A stretch of DNA of 64,000 nt from Vibrio sp. qd031 (GTDB taxonomy: Bacteria > Pseudomonadota > Gammaproteobacteria > Enterobacterales > Vibrionaceae): the NCBI RefSeq assembly GCF_002100145.1, contig NZ_JXQD01000003.1, forward strand, positions 1-64,000, given 5' to 3'. Position numbers and translations under genes: made by a program. Positions 47,710 to 56,679 of the stretch are shown here, piece after piece (position 1 is the stretch's first letter; every line of letters starts with the position of its first letter). The notes under the pieces are model-generated. The model was not told where the DNA came from. It made no database searches and saw only the letters and a program-made list of their open reading frames with translations.

Positions 47710-50241
47710 TTAGAATCTAAGCTCAGTACGTTGAATCAGATCGTCTTGCAGCGGCTTACCCAGCTCTACAAAGTAGGCGCTGTATCCCGCAACTCGAACC
47801 AACATATCTCTATACATCTCAGGGTTCTTTTGCGCCGCTTTCATCTTCTCGGAACTCATGATGTTAAATTGAACATGCATGCCTTGCTTAGCGATGTACT
47901 CATCGACAAAGCTCACTAAAATGTCACGACCTTCAACCCCAGAGACCGCGTCTTCTGGGAACCTTAAGTTAAGTAATGTGCCATTGGTAGCCAAGCTGTG
48001 ATCCACCTTGGTGACAGAGTTTACAATGGCTGTTGGGCCCGAAATATCGTGCGAGCCACCGGCGGTATGAACCGGTCCCATGTTGTCTGAAATAGGCTCG
48101 GCGTTTTTACGGCCGTCTAGCGTTGCGTTGGTGTATAACCCCATGCCTACGTTAGCGTTTACAGTGTAAACTCCAGGACTAAATTTACCGCCGCGAGGGT
48201 TTTTACGACCTTTGATGTGTTTACAGAAACATTCGAACATGAAGGTAAACAGCTCGTCTGCTTCGTCTATATCGTTGCCGTAGTGCGGGATCTTTGAGCT
48301 ATTGACCAGAGCATACAGTTTCTCATGCCCTTCCCAGTTATCTCGTACGGCATCTAATAGCTGTTTGCCTGTATACTTCTTGTCATCAAACATCAGTTTT
48401 TTGATGCTGGCTAATGAGTCTGCACAGGTTGCAATGCCTGCCGCTTGTGGCGCTGTGCCGTTATATTTAACGCCGCCATAGGTCATGTCTTTACCCGACT
48501 CTATACAGCCGTCAAAAAACGCAGAAATATAAGGGGTCGGTTTTATCATGCGGTGCACTTTGTCGGTCACATTGAGGCAGCTGCACAACTGATCACACCA
48601 ATAAGCAAACTGCTTGTTAACGCTTTCAAGTACTTCTTCAAACGATGTATAGGTCTCTAGGCTTCCTGTATTAGGCCCCAGTTGTAAGCCAGCGTTAGGT
48701 CCAGAAAGAATGCGCCCACCATTTATCACCATTTCCATCATTTTCGCAGTGTTCACGTACCCTGCATCAAGCCAGCCATGCTCTTTACCTGGAATCGTTG
48801 GCTCTACACAACCTACGACTGCGTAATCTCTTGCCTCTTCAATGCTTAAGCCTTTGCTGTACATTGCTTTAATTGCAGGACCGTCATTGAATAACTTAGG
48901 ATGACCGTAGCCTGCGCGAATGCACTCAATGGTTTTGATTTTAAGCTCATAAGGCGTATTTTCGTGTAAGCGCACACACACCCAAGGGTTCATCATACGG
49001 GTATGCACAGACGCTTCTAGCATCAGCATTGTGAGATCATTAGTCGCATCATCGCCGTGGGCGTCAACCCCACCAATGGTTAAGCTCTCGCCACCAAAAC
49101 CACGACCGTTACGCACTTTAACTGTGCCTTTGTCTTTAAGTTTGGTTGGGTTATTCATTTTGACGTAAAGCACTTCAATCAGCTCAAGAATGAACTCTTT
49201 TGACACAGCACGCTCTTTCACGTCTTTTTCGTAAAATGGGAACAACCACTGATCCATACGACCGTACGAAATTGAATGACCATTACCTTCAATTTGAGTA
49301 AGCGTCACAGCAAAGTTAAACAATTGAACCGCTTGCCAAAAGTTTTGTGGAGCGCCTCCAGCAATTTGAGCGCAGTTTGCTGACATAGTCTGCAATTCTT
49401 GCTGGCGCTTGCTGTCTAGTTCCGTGCTGGCCAGTTCATTGGCGAACTTCGCGTAGCGAGCGATGTACTTTTTCGCCGCTTCCAACGAAATGATGGTGGC
49501 TTTGTAATAATCTCGCTTATCACTAAAGTCGGGATCTTGTTTAGATAACTTTTCGAATGCGCTCTTAGCTTGCTGCAATACTCCGTCGTAGCCCAGTGTC
49601 ATGAGCTTGTTGAAGTCCATGGCAAAATGACCAATTCCCGCAAAGTGGTAATTGTTGGTTTGGAACACTTTCTCGCCCATGTGCGAGCCTTTCTTTTGAT
49701 CGTCGTCCAAGTGGGCGGTGATGATTTCGTTGGCGCTTTTGCCTTTCCAGTACTCACACAGTTCCAAGATTTCGGCGCGATCTTGATCGTTGCGAATGTA
49801 GAACTGATCGTTAGAACGCTCTTCAAACGGCGAATGCAAAATCTCGTCAATAATCCAATCCACGGAAAACTCGGGATAAATCGGAGAGGCTTTGGCAGGT
49901 GCAGCAATCTCACCCAAAATAAGATCGTGCTCGTAGATGTGTAACGTGCTGTTTAGTAGTACGTTTTCAAATGCATACGCACATTGCAAAATACGAGGCG
50001 TAGCCTCGTTGTCCTTATAGGCTTGAGTCACTAGGCGAAGTCGTTCGACATCAATTTCATAAGGTCTATCAAGGAAAGTCTGTCTCAGAGTATTGACTCG
50101 TGGATAGGGTGACCAATCCTCATGGCCCACTTCATACCCCAAGCCATACACCTTATCAAACGCCTCGACACCACGCGCTAATGTGTGCGTACCCGAGTTG
50201 CTTTGGAATAAAGCATCCTGTTCCACTTGAAAATTGTCCAT
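47710..50241 (-). CDS. glycyl radical enzyme, dehydratase/lyase type, substrate unknown
   Basis: An 843-residue oxygen-sensitive enzyme of the CutC, glycerol dehydratase, HypD and IslA group. The thiyl-radical cysteine is C478 and the neighbouring acid E480 (GCVEPTIPGKEHGW). The radical glycine is G819 in RVAGYSAYF. Pyruvate formate-lyase is excluded because it has two adjacent catalytic cysteines. Length fits choline lyase or the C-S lyases IslA and HpsG better than HypD (about 790). Substrate-pocket region 190-210 contains K191, Q194, Y198, H199 and H205. No microcompartment gene is present. A divergent TauE/SafE exporter and a nearby sulfatase with its maturase hint at an organosulfur substrate, but this is inference. 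Confidence 0.9.
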   Translation of the reverse strand: MDNFQVEQDALFQSNSGTHTLARGVEAFDKVYGLGYEVGHEDWSPYPRVNTLRQTFLDRPYEIDVERLRLVTQAYKDNEATPRILQCAYAFENVLLNSTLHIYEHDLILGEIAAPAKASPIYPEFSVDWIIDEILHSPFEERSNDQFYIRNDQDRAEILELCEYWKGKSANEIITAHLDDDQKKGSHMGEKVFQTNNYHFAGIGHFAMDFNKLMTLGYDGVLQQAKSAFEKLSKQDPDFSDKRDYYKATIISLEAAKKYIARYAKFANELASTELDSKRQQELQTMSANCAQIAGGAPQNFWQAVQLFNFAVTLTQIEGNGHSISYGRMDQWLFPFYEKDVKERAVSKEFILELIEVLYVKMNNPTKLKDKGTVKVRNGRGFGGESLTIGGVDAHGDDATNDLTMLMLEASVHTRMMNPWVCVRLHENTPYELKIKTIECIRAGYGHPKLFNDGPAIKAMYSKGLSIEEARDYAVVGCVEPTIPGKEHGWLDAGYVNTAKMMEMVINGGRILSGPNAGLQLGPNTGSLETYTSFEEVLESVNKQFAYWCDQLCSCLNVTDKVHRMIKPTPYISAFFDGCIESGKDMTYGGVKYNGTAPQAAGIATCADSLASIKKLMFDDKKYTGKQLLDAVRDNWEGHEKLYALVNSSKIPHYGNDIDEADELFTFMFECFCKHIKGRKNPRGGKFSPGVYTVNANVGMGLYTNATLDGRKNAEPISDNMGPVHTAGGSHDISGPTAIVNSVTKVDHSLATNGTLLNLRFPEDAVSGVEGRDILVSFVDEYIAKQGMHVQFNIMSSEKMKAAQKNPEMYRDMLVRVAGYSAYFVELGKPLQDDLIQRTELRF

Positions 50242-50624
50242 TGTTTTCCTCTTAAAATACTCAATCTAATTCGGTAGGTGGACGCGCTTCAGTGCGGCAG
50301 TTCAACCGCACTCCCCTTAATATCATGGCACTTCTTTGGTAGCCCATTGGGGTCTTTTAATCGCTTAACGTCTCACTCAACAAGCCCACGTTAAGGTCGA
50401 CTCGTTATTGTATTTTTTGTCTACAACCCGTTGGGTGCAGTTAGGGCTTTGTATTGTAAAGCCCATTATATAGAGCCGTTGAATTGCGTCTGGGAGAAAT
50501 GTCACAATGCGAAAGTAAATCAACAAAAATTGACACAATGTGACACGTGTAATGGTAATTAACTGTATGAAGCCTATAGTGTCCATAAATTTACAGGGCA
50601 ACTCAGCGCTTTTTAGGACGGAAG
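50242..50624. other. divergent promoter region of the glycyl radical enzyme and TauE genes
   Basis: About 380 bp without a supported gene. It contains AT-rich sequence and repeated TGACAC-type words near 50530 (TTGACACAATGTGACAC). No convincing FNR (TTGAT-N4-ATCAA), CRP or sigma-54 site is visible to me. Confidence 0.4.
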
Positions 50625-51365
50625 ATGGATACAACCCTTATACTCATTTCGATGATCATCGCATTGGCCGGATTTACCCAAGGTCTTACCGGGTTTGGCT
50701 CGGCGTTGGTGTCGGTACCTTTACTTTCACTGTTAGTTGGTGCGCAAACAGCTGTGCCTATCGCCGGTATATTTGGCTGGATTGTTACCTTCCCTATCGT
50801 ATGGAAAATGCGTCACTCTATTCAGCGAAAAGTCGGCTTAATTCTATTTGCAGGCTCAATTCCCGCCTCTTTTATGGGCGCGAAGTTACTGGCAAGTCTT
50901 CCTTCTCATTACATTTTGATCACCATGGGCTTGGTGTTGATTGCTTCTAGTATTCACTCACTTCGATCTACTAAGCCTTTGTTTCAAAAAACATCTGTCC
51001 CAGTTACTGTAGGTGCAGGGTTTACTTCGGGGTTACTGGGCGCCAGTGTTGGTGAATCAGGTCCGCCGGTTATTGCTTACACCTCTATGCAGCCATGGTC
51101 AGCCGACGAAATTAAATCAACGCTCGCGTTTTTCTTCATGTTGCAAATGATCGGTGCCAACATTGGGTTTTACAATGAGGGGTTAATTACTGCAGAAGTG
51201 CTCGACTATGTGATGTCTGCAATGCCTGCATTTATAGTGGGACTGGCAGGCGGTATGATTGCGTATCACTTTATGCAGAAATACAAAATCGACTACCACA
51301 AGATCGTTCATGGTTTCTTATTGTTCATGGGTATCGCGCTTGTGTTAAAAAATGTCAGTTTTTGA
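50625..51365 (+). CDS. TauE/SafE-family putative sulfite/sulfonate exporter
   Basis: A 246-residue inner-membrane protein with about eight helices. The two repeated motifs GFTQGLTGFGSALVSVPLLS (residues 16-35) and FTSGLLGASVGESGPPV (about 130-147) mark the TauE/SafE fold. Family members export sulfite, sulfoacetate or related anions, and others carry unrelated organic anions. It is divergent from the glycyl radical enzyme. If that enzyme is a C-S lyase, this could remove the sulfite. It is followed by a bidirectional terminator. Confidence 0.85.
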   Translation: MDTTLILISMIIALAGFTQGLTGFGSALVSVPLLSLLVGAQTAVPIAGIFGWIVTFPIVWKMRHSIQRKVGLILFAGSIPASFMGAKLLASLPSHYILITMGLVLIASSIHSLRSTKPLFQKTSVPVTVGAGFTSGLLGASVGESGPPVIAYTSMQPWSADEIKSTLAFFFMLQMIGANIGFYNEGLITAEVLDYVMSAMPAFIVGLAGGMIAYHFMQKYKIDYHKIVHGFLLFMGIALVLKNVSF

Positions 51366-51436
51366 TTATTTGTGTCATAGCGAACGGCATATATGGTAAA
51401 ACCCACGCATAATCTGGACTGATAAACAGCAAAAAA

Positions 51437-51459
51437 CCCTCACAGTTAGACTGTGAGGG
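51437..51459. terminator. bidirectional terminator between tauE-like and sulfatase genes
   Basis: CCCTCACAGT (51437-51446), loop TAG, ACTGTGAGGG (51450-51459), flanked by six A on the left and CTTTCT on the right. It lies between two convergent genes. Confidence 0.85.
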
Positions 51460-51496
51460 CTTTCTATTTAGGACTTAATTCCAGTGTCAGCTAAGA

Positions 51497-53206
51497 TTAG
51501 TTCCAATCTTCTTGGATGTTCTCGTAGCCTTTCACGTTCTTAAGGTGCTCACGAATATCAATTGGGAACGTCTCTTCATCAACACGAAGCTGACTTGCAC
51601 GCTCGACTTCTTCACGAGGGTTCTCAACCGTTAGGAACGGCATTGCACGCTCTTGTTCAATATTCGGGAAGGCGTCGATCATCATAAGGTGACGCGTCTT
51701 CATGGTAGTGAACATACCTTTAGCAGGGAACATTGGTAGCATCATACCAACGCGCTCACGTGGATCCGCATACAGGTCGTAGTACTCTGCGCCTGATAGA
51801 CCTTTTTGTGCGCCAGCAACGTGGTGCTTGTAGCGGCCTTTAACAATGGCGCCTAGCTCATCACCTGTGTAGATGTAAACGTAGTCACGACGGCTGAAAG
51901 TATCACCATTGATAAACAGAGACGTTTGGTCAACACCGTCGATAATACGGTCTGTAGGTACGTGGTCCATTGCTCCGCCTAAGCGTGCGAATGTAGTGAA
52001 CAAGTCTGTTACGTGAAGGATATCACCCGGTACTGAACCTTCTTCAATCATTCCAGGCCAAGTAGCAAACATAGGAACGCGAACCGCGCCCTCTGTGTAC
52101 ATACCTTTACCACCCGTGTATAAGGTTTCGTTCATGCCAACTGGACCACCAGACACCATAGGGCCGTTATCTGCCATAGCGATGATCAGGGTGTTTTCTT
52201 CAATACCTAGCTCAACCACTTTTTCTTGGATTTCGCCAAGCATTTCATCGATGCGAGTTAAGCCTTCTGCCAAGATAGAACCATTGGTGGTGCGGAACTC
52301 ATCCGATGGATGGATGTTTAGGAACGATGCCATAGTTGGCCAATGTGCCACATAAAATGGCTTGCCTTCTTCAACACTGCGCTCAATGAAGTCCAATGTA
52401 CGATCGGTCGCTTCGCGGTCGATGTTGTAGTAGAAATCTTCCGTAGGCTCGCCCCACTCTGTTACTGGACCATTTTTGTTACCTTCTAACGCGTAAACAA
52501 AGCCGTTTGGTCGCCAGTTTGGATCCATGTCGTATGGGTCTTCAGGGAACATTTCAGGAAGCAATACACCTTTCGCTAGTGCGCCATGCTGTCCACGAGC
52601 GTTATATAGGCTCGGAACTTGGTTGTATGGCGTCCAGAATGCTTCGTCAAAGCCTTGCTCATTCATGTTACCGCCTTCGGTATCACCTTGGTGAGCTTTG
52701 CCGTGGAATGCCGTTTTGTAGCCCGCTTCGCTAAGGATCTCAGCGATGGTCACTTCTGAGCGAGGTAGACCGCCGTACTCGTATGGGAAACCAACTGTAT
52801 ACATACCATTACGAACCGCATAACGACCCGTCAGCGCTGCGGCGCGAGTTGGAGTACACGAAGGCTCGGTGTACATGCGCATGAAGTTAGCGCCATCGCG
52901 CGCCATTTGGTTTAGTACCGGCGTTTCGTAGCCACGTACCTTTTGAATTTCTGGAATACCTACATCACCAATTGGTGTGTCATCCCACATGTAGTGGATG
53001 ATGTTTGGCTTAGTGCCAAAGCGTGCTTCTAATTCGGCCAATTTTGCGTCGAGATCTTTGTCTTCAACAGCCCAGCGTTCGCCACTTTGTGCGTGTAAGA
53101 TGTAGTGCTCAGCATCATGGATGATTTCATTAGCGTGAACCGCTGATGCACCAAGGGTCGCTGTAGCGATGGATGCCGCTACGATAGATTTATTGAGTTT
53201 TAACAC
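51497..53206 (-). CDS. secreted Cys-type sulfatase (arylsulfatase family)
   Basis: It hydrolyses sulfate esters in the periplasm or outside. The 569-residue protein has a signal peptide of about 25 residues (IVAASIATATLGASAVHA). The sulfatase signature is C117-T-P-T-R121 (SCTPTRAAALTGRY). C117 must be converted to formylglycine. Metal ligands include the acidic pair at DD (about residue 75) and MADNGP near residue 325. The anaerobic maturase encoded 2 kb away can make this conversion without oxygen. Substrate unknown: aryl, steroid or polysaccharide sulfates are all possible. The start is a GTG with GAGG upstream. Confidence 0.92.
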   Translation of the reverse strand: MLKLNKSIVAASIATATLGASAVHANEIIHDAEHYILHAQSGERWAVEDKDLDAKLAELEARFGTKPNIIHYMWDDTPIGDVGIPEIQKVRGYETPVLNQMARDGANFMRMYTEPSCTPTRAAALTGRYAVRNGMYTVGFPYEYGGLPRSEVTIAEILSEAGYKTAFHGKAHQGDTEGGNMNEQGFDEAFWTPYNQVPSLYNARGQHGALAKGVLLPEMFPEDPYDMDPNWRPNGFVYALEGNKNGPVTEWGEPTEDFYYNIDREATDRTLDFIERSVEEGKPFYVAHWPTMASFLNIHPSDEFRTTNGSILAEGLTRIDEMLGEIQEKVVELGIEENTLIIAMADNGPMVSGGPVGMNETLYTGGKGMYTEGAVRVPMFATWPGMIEEGSVPGDILHVTDLFTTFARLGGAMDHVPTDRIIDGVDQTSLFINGDTFSRRDYVYIYTGDELGAIVKGRYKHHVAGAQKGLSGAEYYDLYADPRERVGMMLPMFPAKGMFTTMKTRHLMMIDAFPNIEQERAMPFLTVENPREEVERASQLRVDEETFPIDIREHLKNVKGYENIQEDWN

Positions 53207-53542
53207 AGTATCGCCTCTTTAGTTATGCGTTTGTCGTCGAGCCGTAATACTGAATCGCCCGCCATGATGCATAACAAATAGGTTAATGGTTTTGTCAGGT
53301 GCCGCAGTGAGACCACTCGGCCAATGAGTTCCTAGTGCCTATCCTAAGGAAAAGAATCCATTGTATTGCTGACTGCTTTGTCCATCTCTGTTTGAGTAGG
53401 ACTGCATTCCGTGCGAGGCCTATCTTCTACCGAGAGCCAATTTCAATCAATTAGGCTAAGTTGCTTTGAAACCTCACTTTCAATTATGTTTCACACCAAA
53501 TACAGTGGGTTTGTTCAATGGCATTTAGGTTAAGTACAAAAA

Positions 53543-53584
53543 ATGGCCACGATTAATCAGTTAGATGCGATCAATCGTGGCCAT
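53543..53584 (-). terminator. terminator downstream of the outer-membrane protein gene
   Basis: ATGGCCACGATT (53543-53554) and AATCGTGGCCAT (53573-53584) are perfect inverted repeats with an 18-base loop. On the minus strand the stem is followed by TTTTTGTA. The remaining 53207-53542 gap holds no gene and presumably the sulfatase promoter. Confidence 0.75.
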
Positions 53585-53614
53585 GTTAGGCTAAAGATGT
53601 ACTTTTACAGATGA

Positions 53615-54358
53615 TTAGAATTGATGATTAAACTCGAGTTTAAAGTCGCCTTTCTTAAAGTCAGTCTCATTATCCCAATTGGCGTAAAAGCGAACATTTT
53701 GGCGTGGGTTAAGTCTATAGGAGGCGGTAATTTCATGATCCAGCTGGCTCCAATCACTGAGCTGCCCACCGACACCTGCTTTATACATTGGGTTGTAGTT
53801 TAGCCAGATGGTATCGGTAAGCGTCACTTTGGTATACACACCCACCAAGGCAAAGCCGCCAGGAATGCCAATGCCATCCTCTTTCTCATCCGACACCGTA
53901 AAACCTGCACCAGCTAAAGGATAAAATTGAAACGCGCCGTATTTAGGCGTTCCTTGTAAAAAACTGTAAGAGGCGCTGCCCATATCACTGTCGAAGTCCC
54001 AATCCATATCTATTTGAGTACCGCAGTTTTTTTGCTTATCGAGTTGGAAATTGCGGTAGCGAATGGAGTCTATTGAGTCGTCTCGGGTGTCATGGTCACT
54101 CCATCCAAGCGCTTCACCCGCTATTCCCTTTATTTCGAGCACATGCATAGCTTGGTTATTGGAGTCTGGAGTCGCATATTCTATGCCAAACTTAAGGTTA
54201 ATTCCGTTATTGGTCACGCCTGCTCCCGCACGATTATAAACCGCTAACGGATCCGACATGTCCGCCAGTTCGGTCTCTTCAGTATTGGCAACATCAGCAT
54301 GGGAAATAATAGGCACAAAGGCTATTAAGCTTGCTAAAGCGATAGTAGATTTTTTCAC
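53615..54358 (-). CDS. outer-membrane beta-barrel protein
   Basis: A 247-residue protein with a signal peptide (STIALASLIAFVPIISHA) and alternating beta strands. It ends in Phe (DFKLEFNHQF), the outer-membrane insertion signal. I cannot name the family; the layout resembles small Tsx/OmpK-like channels. The start is a GTG. It lies between the sulfatase and the divergent lipoprotein-maturase genes, so it may admit the sulfated substrate or be a surface sensor. Confidence 0.65.
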   Translation of the reverse strand: MKKSTIALASLIAFVPIISHADVANTEETELADMSDPLAVYNRAGAGVTNNGINLKFGIEYATPDSNNQAMHVLEIKGIAGEALGWSDHDTRDDSIDSIRYRNFQLDKQKNCGTQIDMDWDFDSDMGSASYSFLQGTPKYGAFQFYPLAGAGFTVSDEKEDGIGIPGGFALVGVYTKVTLTDTIWLNYNPMYKAGVGGQLSDWSQLDHEITASYRLNPRQNVRFYANWDNETDFKKGDFKLEFNHQF

Positions 54359-54733
54359 AATTCATTCTCGGTATTTAAAACAGATTTATTCAGGGAAATG
54401 TATTTGTGCTGAATTGAAATCCATTATCTAACGCAACCGACTTACATAACTCCCCTAGCGTATTTAAATAGTCAATGAGAAACGACACCACGATCAATAC
54501 GGTCAACTTAATGTATCACCTCACCCTCATTTATGAATCAATACAATACATATAAACCATTGATAACAAGTAATTTTAATCTCAATTTATTTCATTTTTT
54601 TAAGTGTTTTTCTTTGATTTCCGTTCAATTAACTGCGAACAAGAAACAACCTATTCACCTCAGTTATCTATTCATTTATAGTGACCGAAATTAATACTTC
54701 TTGGCACAAACGAACGAGTAATTGGAGATAACC

Positions 54734-55141
54734 ATGACCGACACAATTAAGGCATTTCTTATAAGCGCTTCTGCACTTTTACTTATTGGATGCCAAGGCG
54801 ACGATGTTCAGGTAAATAATAAGTCCGACGCCACAGCGATAGTAGAAAATAACGAGGCTGACTCGATACTGGTTCCTTCCAACCGCCTTGAGCAGCAAGC
54901 CTACGCACTGGGTTCAACCTTCGCCTCTCGCTTATCACAGAACTTAGAGCACCCACAGCAACTAGGCATCGAACTGGATCCTGATTTTGTGTTGCAGGGC
55001 ATTGAAGACGCCTTTAAGCGCACTTCACAAATCACTCCTGCTGCTGCTACCGAGATTTTAGAGGCGCTACAAGAAGATATGGCGCAAGCGGCCGCTCGCA
55101 AAGAGCTAAGCAACAGCAACACGAGCGATCAACAAGGCTAA
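54734..55141 (+). CDS. lipoprotein with FKBP N-terminal-like domain only
   Basis: A 135-residue protein with a lipoprotein signal (lipobox LLIGC, Cys at residue 20). The segment from about residue 50 (LEQQAYALGSTFASRL...LDPDFVLQGIEDAF) matches the N-terminal dimerisation domain of FKBP/Mip-type PPIases. The catalytic FKBP domain is missing. The ATG at 54734 has GGAG upstream. It directly precedes the sulfatase maturase (80 bp) and may be a folding or docking partner of the exported sulfatase, by inference. Confidence 0.6.
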   Translation: MTDTIKAFLISASALLLIGCQGDDVQVNNKSDATAIVENNEADSILVPSNRLEQQAYALGSTFASRLSQNLEHPQQLGIELDPDFVLQGIEDAFKRTSQITPAAATEILEALQEDMAQAAARKELSNSNTSDQQG

Positions 55142-55220
55142 TAGCCCTGCAAACCACTCGAATTTAAAAACCACAGTTTTCAGCGATTGTGTACACACAC
55201 GATGACATAGGTAACAGACA

Positions 55221-56561
55221 ATGACCGTACAAGACAGCTCCACTTTCAATGGTAAACCCACCAAGCGCACCCACATTATGGCTAAACCTGTAGGGGCAGC
55301 GTGCAACATTGATTGCACCTATTGCTACTACCTAAGTAAACAAGATTTTCTTGAATACAAACCAGGCTGTACACCAAAAATTGAAGGTGAAGCCTTAGAA
55401 ACTTACATCAAGCTATATATCGAATCGCACAACGCACCAGAAATCATTTTTTCATGGCAAGGCGGCGAGCCCACGCTACTGGGGCTTGAGTACTTTAAAA
55501 CTGTTGTTGAACTGCAGAAGAAATATCAACCCGACGGCGTAGTTATAAAAAACGATCTTCAAACCAACGGCATCTTACTAAACGATGAGTGGTGCGCTTT
55601 TTTGGCGGAGCACGATTTTTTAGTGGGCCTTAGCATTGATGGTCCCGAGCTTTTGCACAATGCCCACCGCACTAACCGCGCTGGACGCGGCACCTTTAGA
55701 CAAGTCATGAAAGCCGTGGTTCTGATCCACAAGCACAACGTCACATTCGCGACTTTGACGTGCGTAAACAACCTGACCAGCAAAAACCCTGTTGAGGTGT
55801 ACCGCTTCTTACGCGACGTTGTTAAATCAACACAGATTCAATTTATCCCTATTGTCGAGCAGAAGACCTTCCGTACCGATGCACCGCAAAGTGATACAGA
55901 GTCTTGGCAGGCCAAAAACCAAATTAAGCAAGGTGACAAGCGTCTTATTCCTGGTCACAAAAACTCAGTAGTTGAGTCATTTTGTGTTTCAGACCTAGGC
56001 TGGGGCAACTTTTTGATCGCGGTTTTTGACGAGTGGGAAAAAAGTGATATTGGTAGCGTGTTTGTTCAATATTTTGAAGCAAACCTGGCCTCGTGGATTG
56101 GCGAGCGCAGTCAATTGTGTACCTTAAACCCAGTTTGTGGCAAAGGGTTGGCGATGGAGCCTAACGGTGACCTCTATACCTGTGACCACTATGTGTATCC
56201 GGAGCACAAAGTCGGCAATATTTATCACGACAATCTCGAAGAGGTGTCGTACGGGCAGCAGCAACAAGACTTTGGCTACGCCAAAATTGAATCACTCACC
56301 AGCGCTTGCCAACGCTGCGAGTATGTATTTGCTTGTTACGGCGAATGCCCAAAAAATCGATTTATCAAAAACGCCGACGGCGAACCGAACCAAAATTACT
56401 TGTGTGCAGGCTGGAAAAAGTACTTTGCACACATCGATAAGCGCATGGCACACATCGCCCGCAGCTATGGCTACCCGGTGAAATTTGGCCGCTATAGCGA
56501 TGACAAAATAGCAAGCCTGTTGGGCTCAAACCCACGCTACATGTTTAATACTCAATACTAA
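55221..56561 (+). CDS. anaerobic sulfatase-maturating enzyme (radical SAM/SPASM)
   Basis: It oxidises the sulfatase active-site Cys or Ser to formylglycine without oxygen, in the cytoplasm before export. The 446-residue protein has the SAM-cluster motif CNIDCTYCYYL (C28, C32, C35). C-terminal SPASM cysteines appear in CTLNPVCGKGLAMEPNGDLY and TCDHYVYPEHKVGNI, and in CQRCEYVFACYGECPKNRF. The family is anSME/AslB/AtsB/ChuR-like. Its obvious substrate is the Cys-type sulfatase at 51497. It lies next to the FKBP-like lipoprotein in the same direction. Confidence 0.93.
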   Translation: MTVQDSSTFNGKPTKRTHIMAKPVGAACNIDCTYCYYLSKQDFLEYKPGCTPKIEGEALETYIKLYIESHNAPEIIFSWQGGEPTLLGLEYFKTVVELQKKYQPDGVVIKNDLQTNGILLNDEWCAFLAEHDFLVGLSIDGPELLHNAHRTNRAGRGTFRQVMKAVVLIHKHNVTFATLTCVNNLTSKNPVEVYRFLRDVVKSTQIQFIPIVEQKTFRTDAPQSDTESWQAKNQIKQGDKRLIPGHKNSVVESFCVSDLGWGNFLIAVFDEWEKSDIGSVFVQYFEANLASWIGERSQLCTLNPVCGKGLAMEPNGDLYTCDHYVYPEHKVGNIYHDNLEEVSYGQQQQDFGYAKIESLTSACQRCEYVFACYGECPKNRFIKNADGEPNQNYLCAGWKKYFAHIDKRMAHIARSYGYPVKFGRYSDDKIASLLGSNPRYMFNTQY

Positions 56562-56679
56562 TTCCTATCTTTAGAGTCGGCGACAATGGAAATTGCTGAG
56601 TCTAAAGATCAGTTTAAATCGAATCACCCATAATAAAGGAGTATGCCATGAGTGATTCCATGCATAAGTGAACTTTCTA

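Noticed and set aside
47710..50241. Assignment of the glycyl radical enzyme as pyruvate formate-lyase
   Set aside because: The active site has a single Cys-Val-Glu, not adjacent cysteines, and the activase has extra ferredoxin-type clusters.
50318..50336. Sigma-54-like promoter TGGCAC-N5-TGG before the glycyl radical enzyme
   Set aside because: The -12 GC element is absent, and orientation and distance do not fit either gene well.
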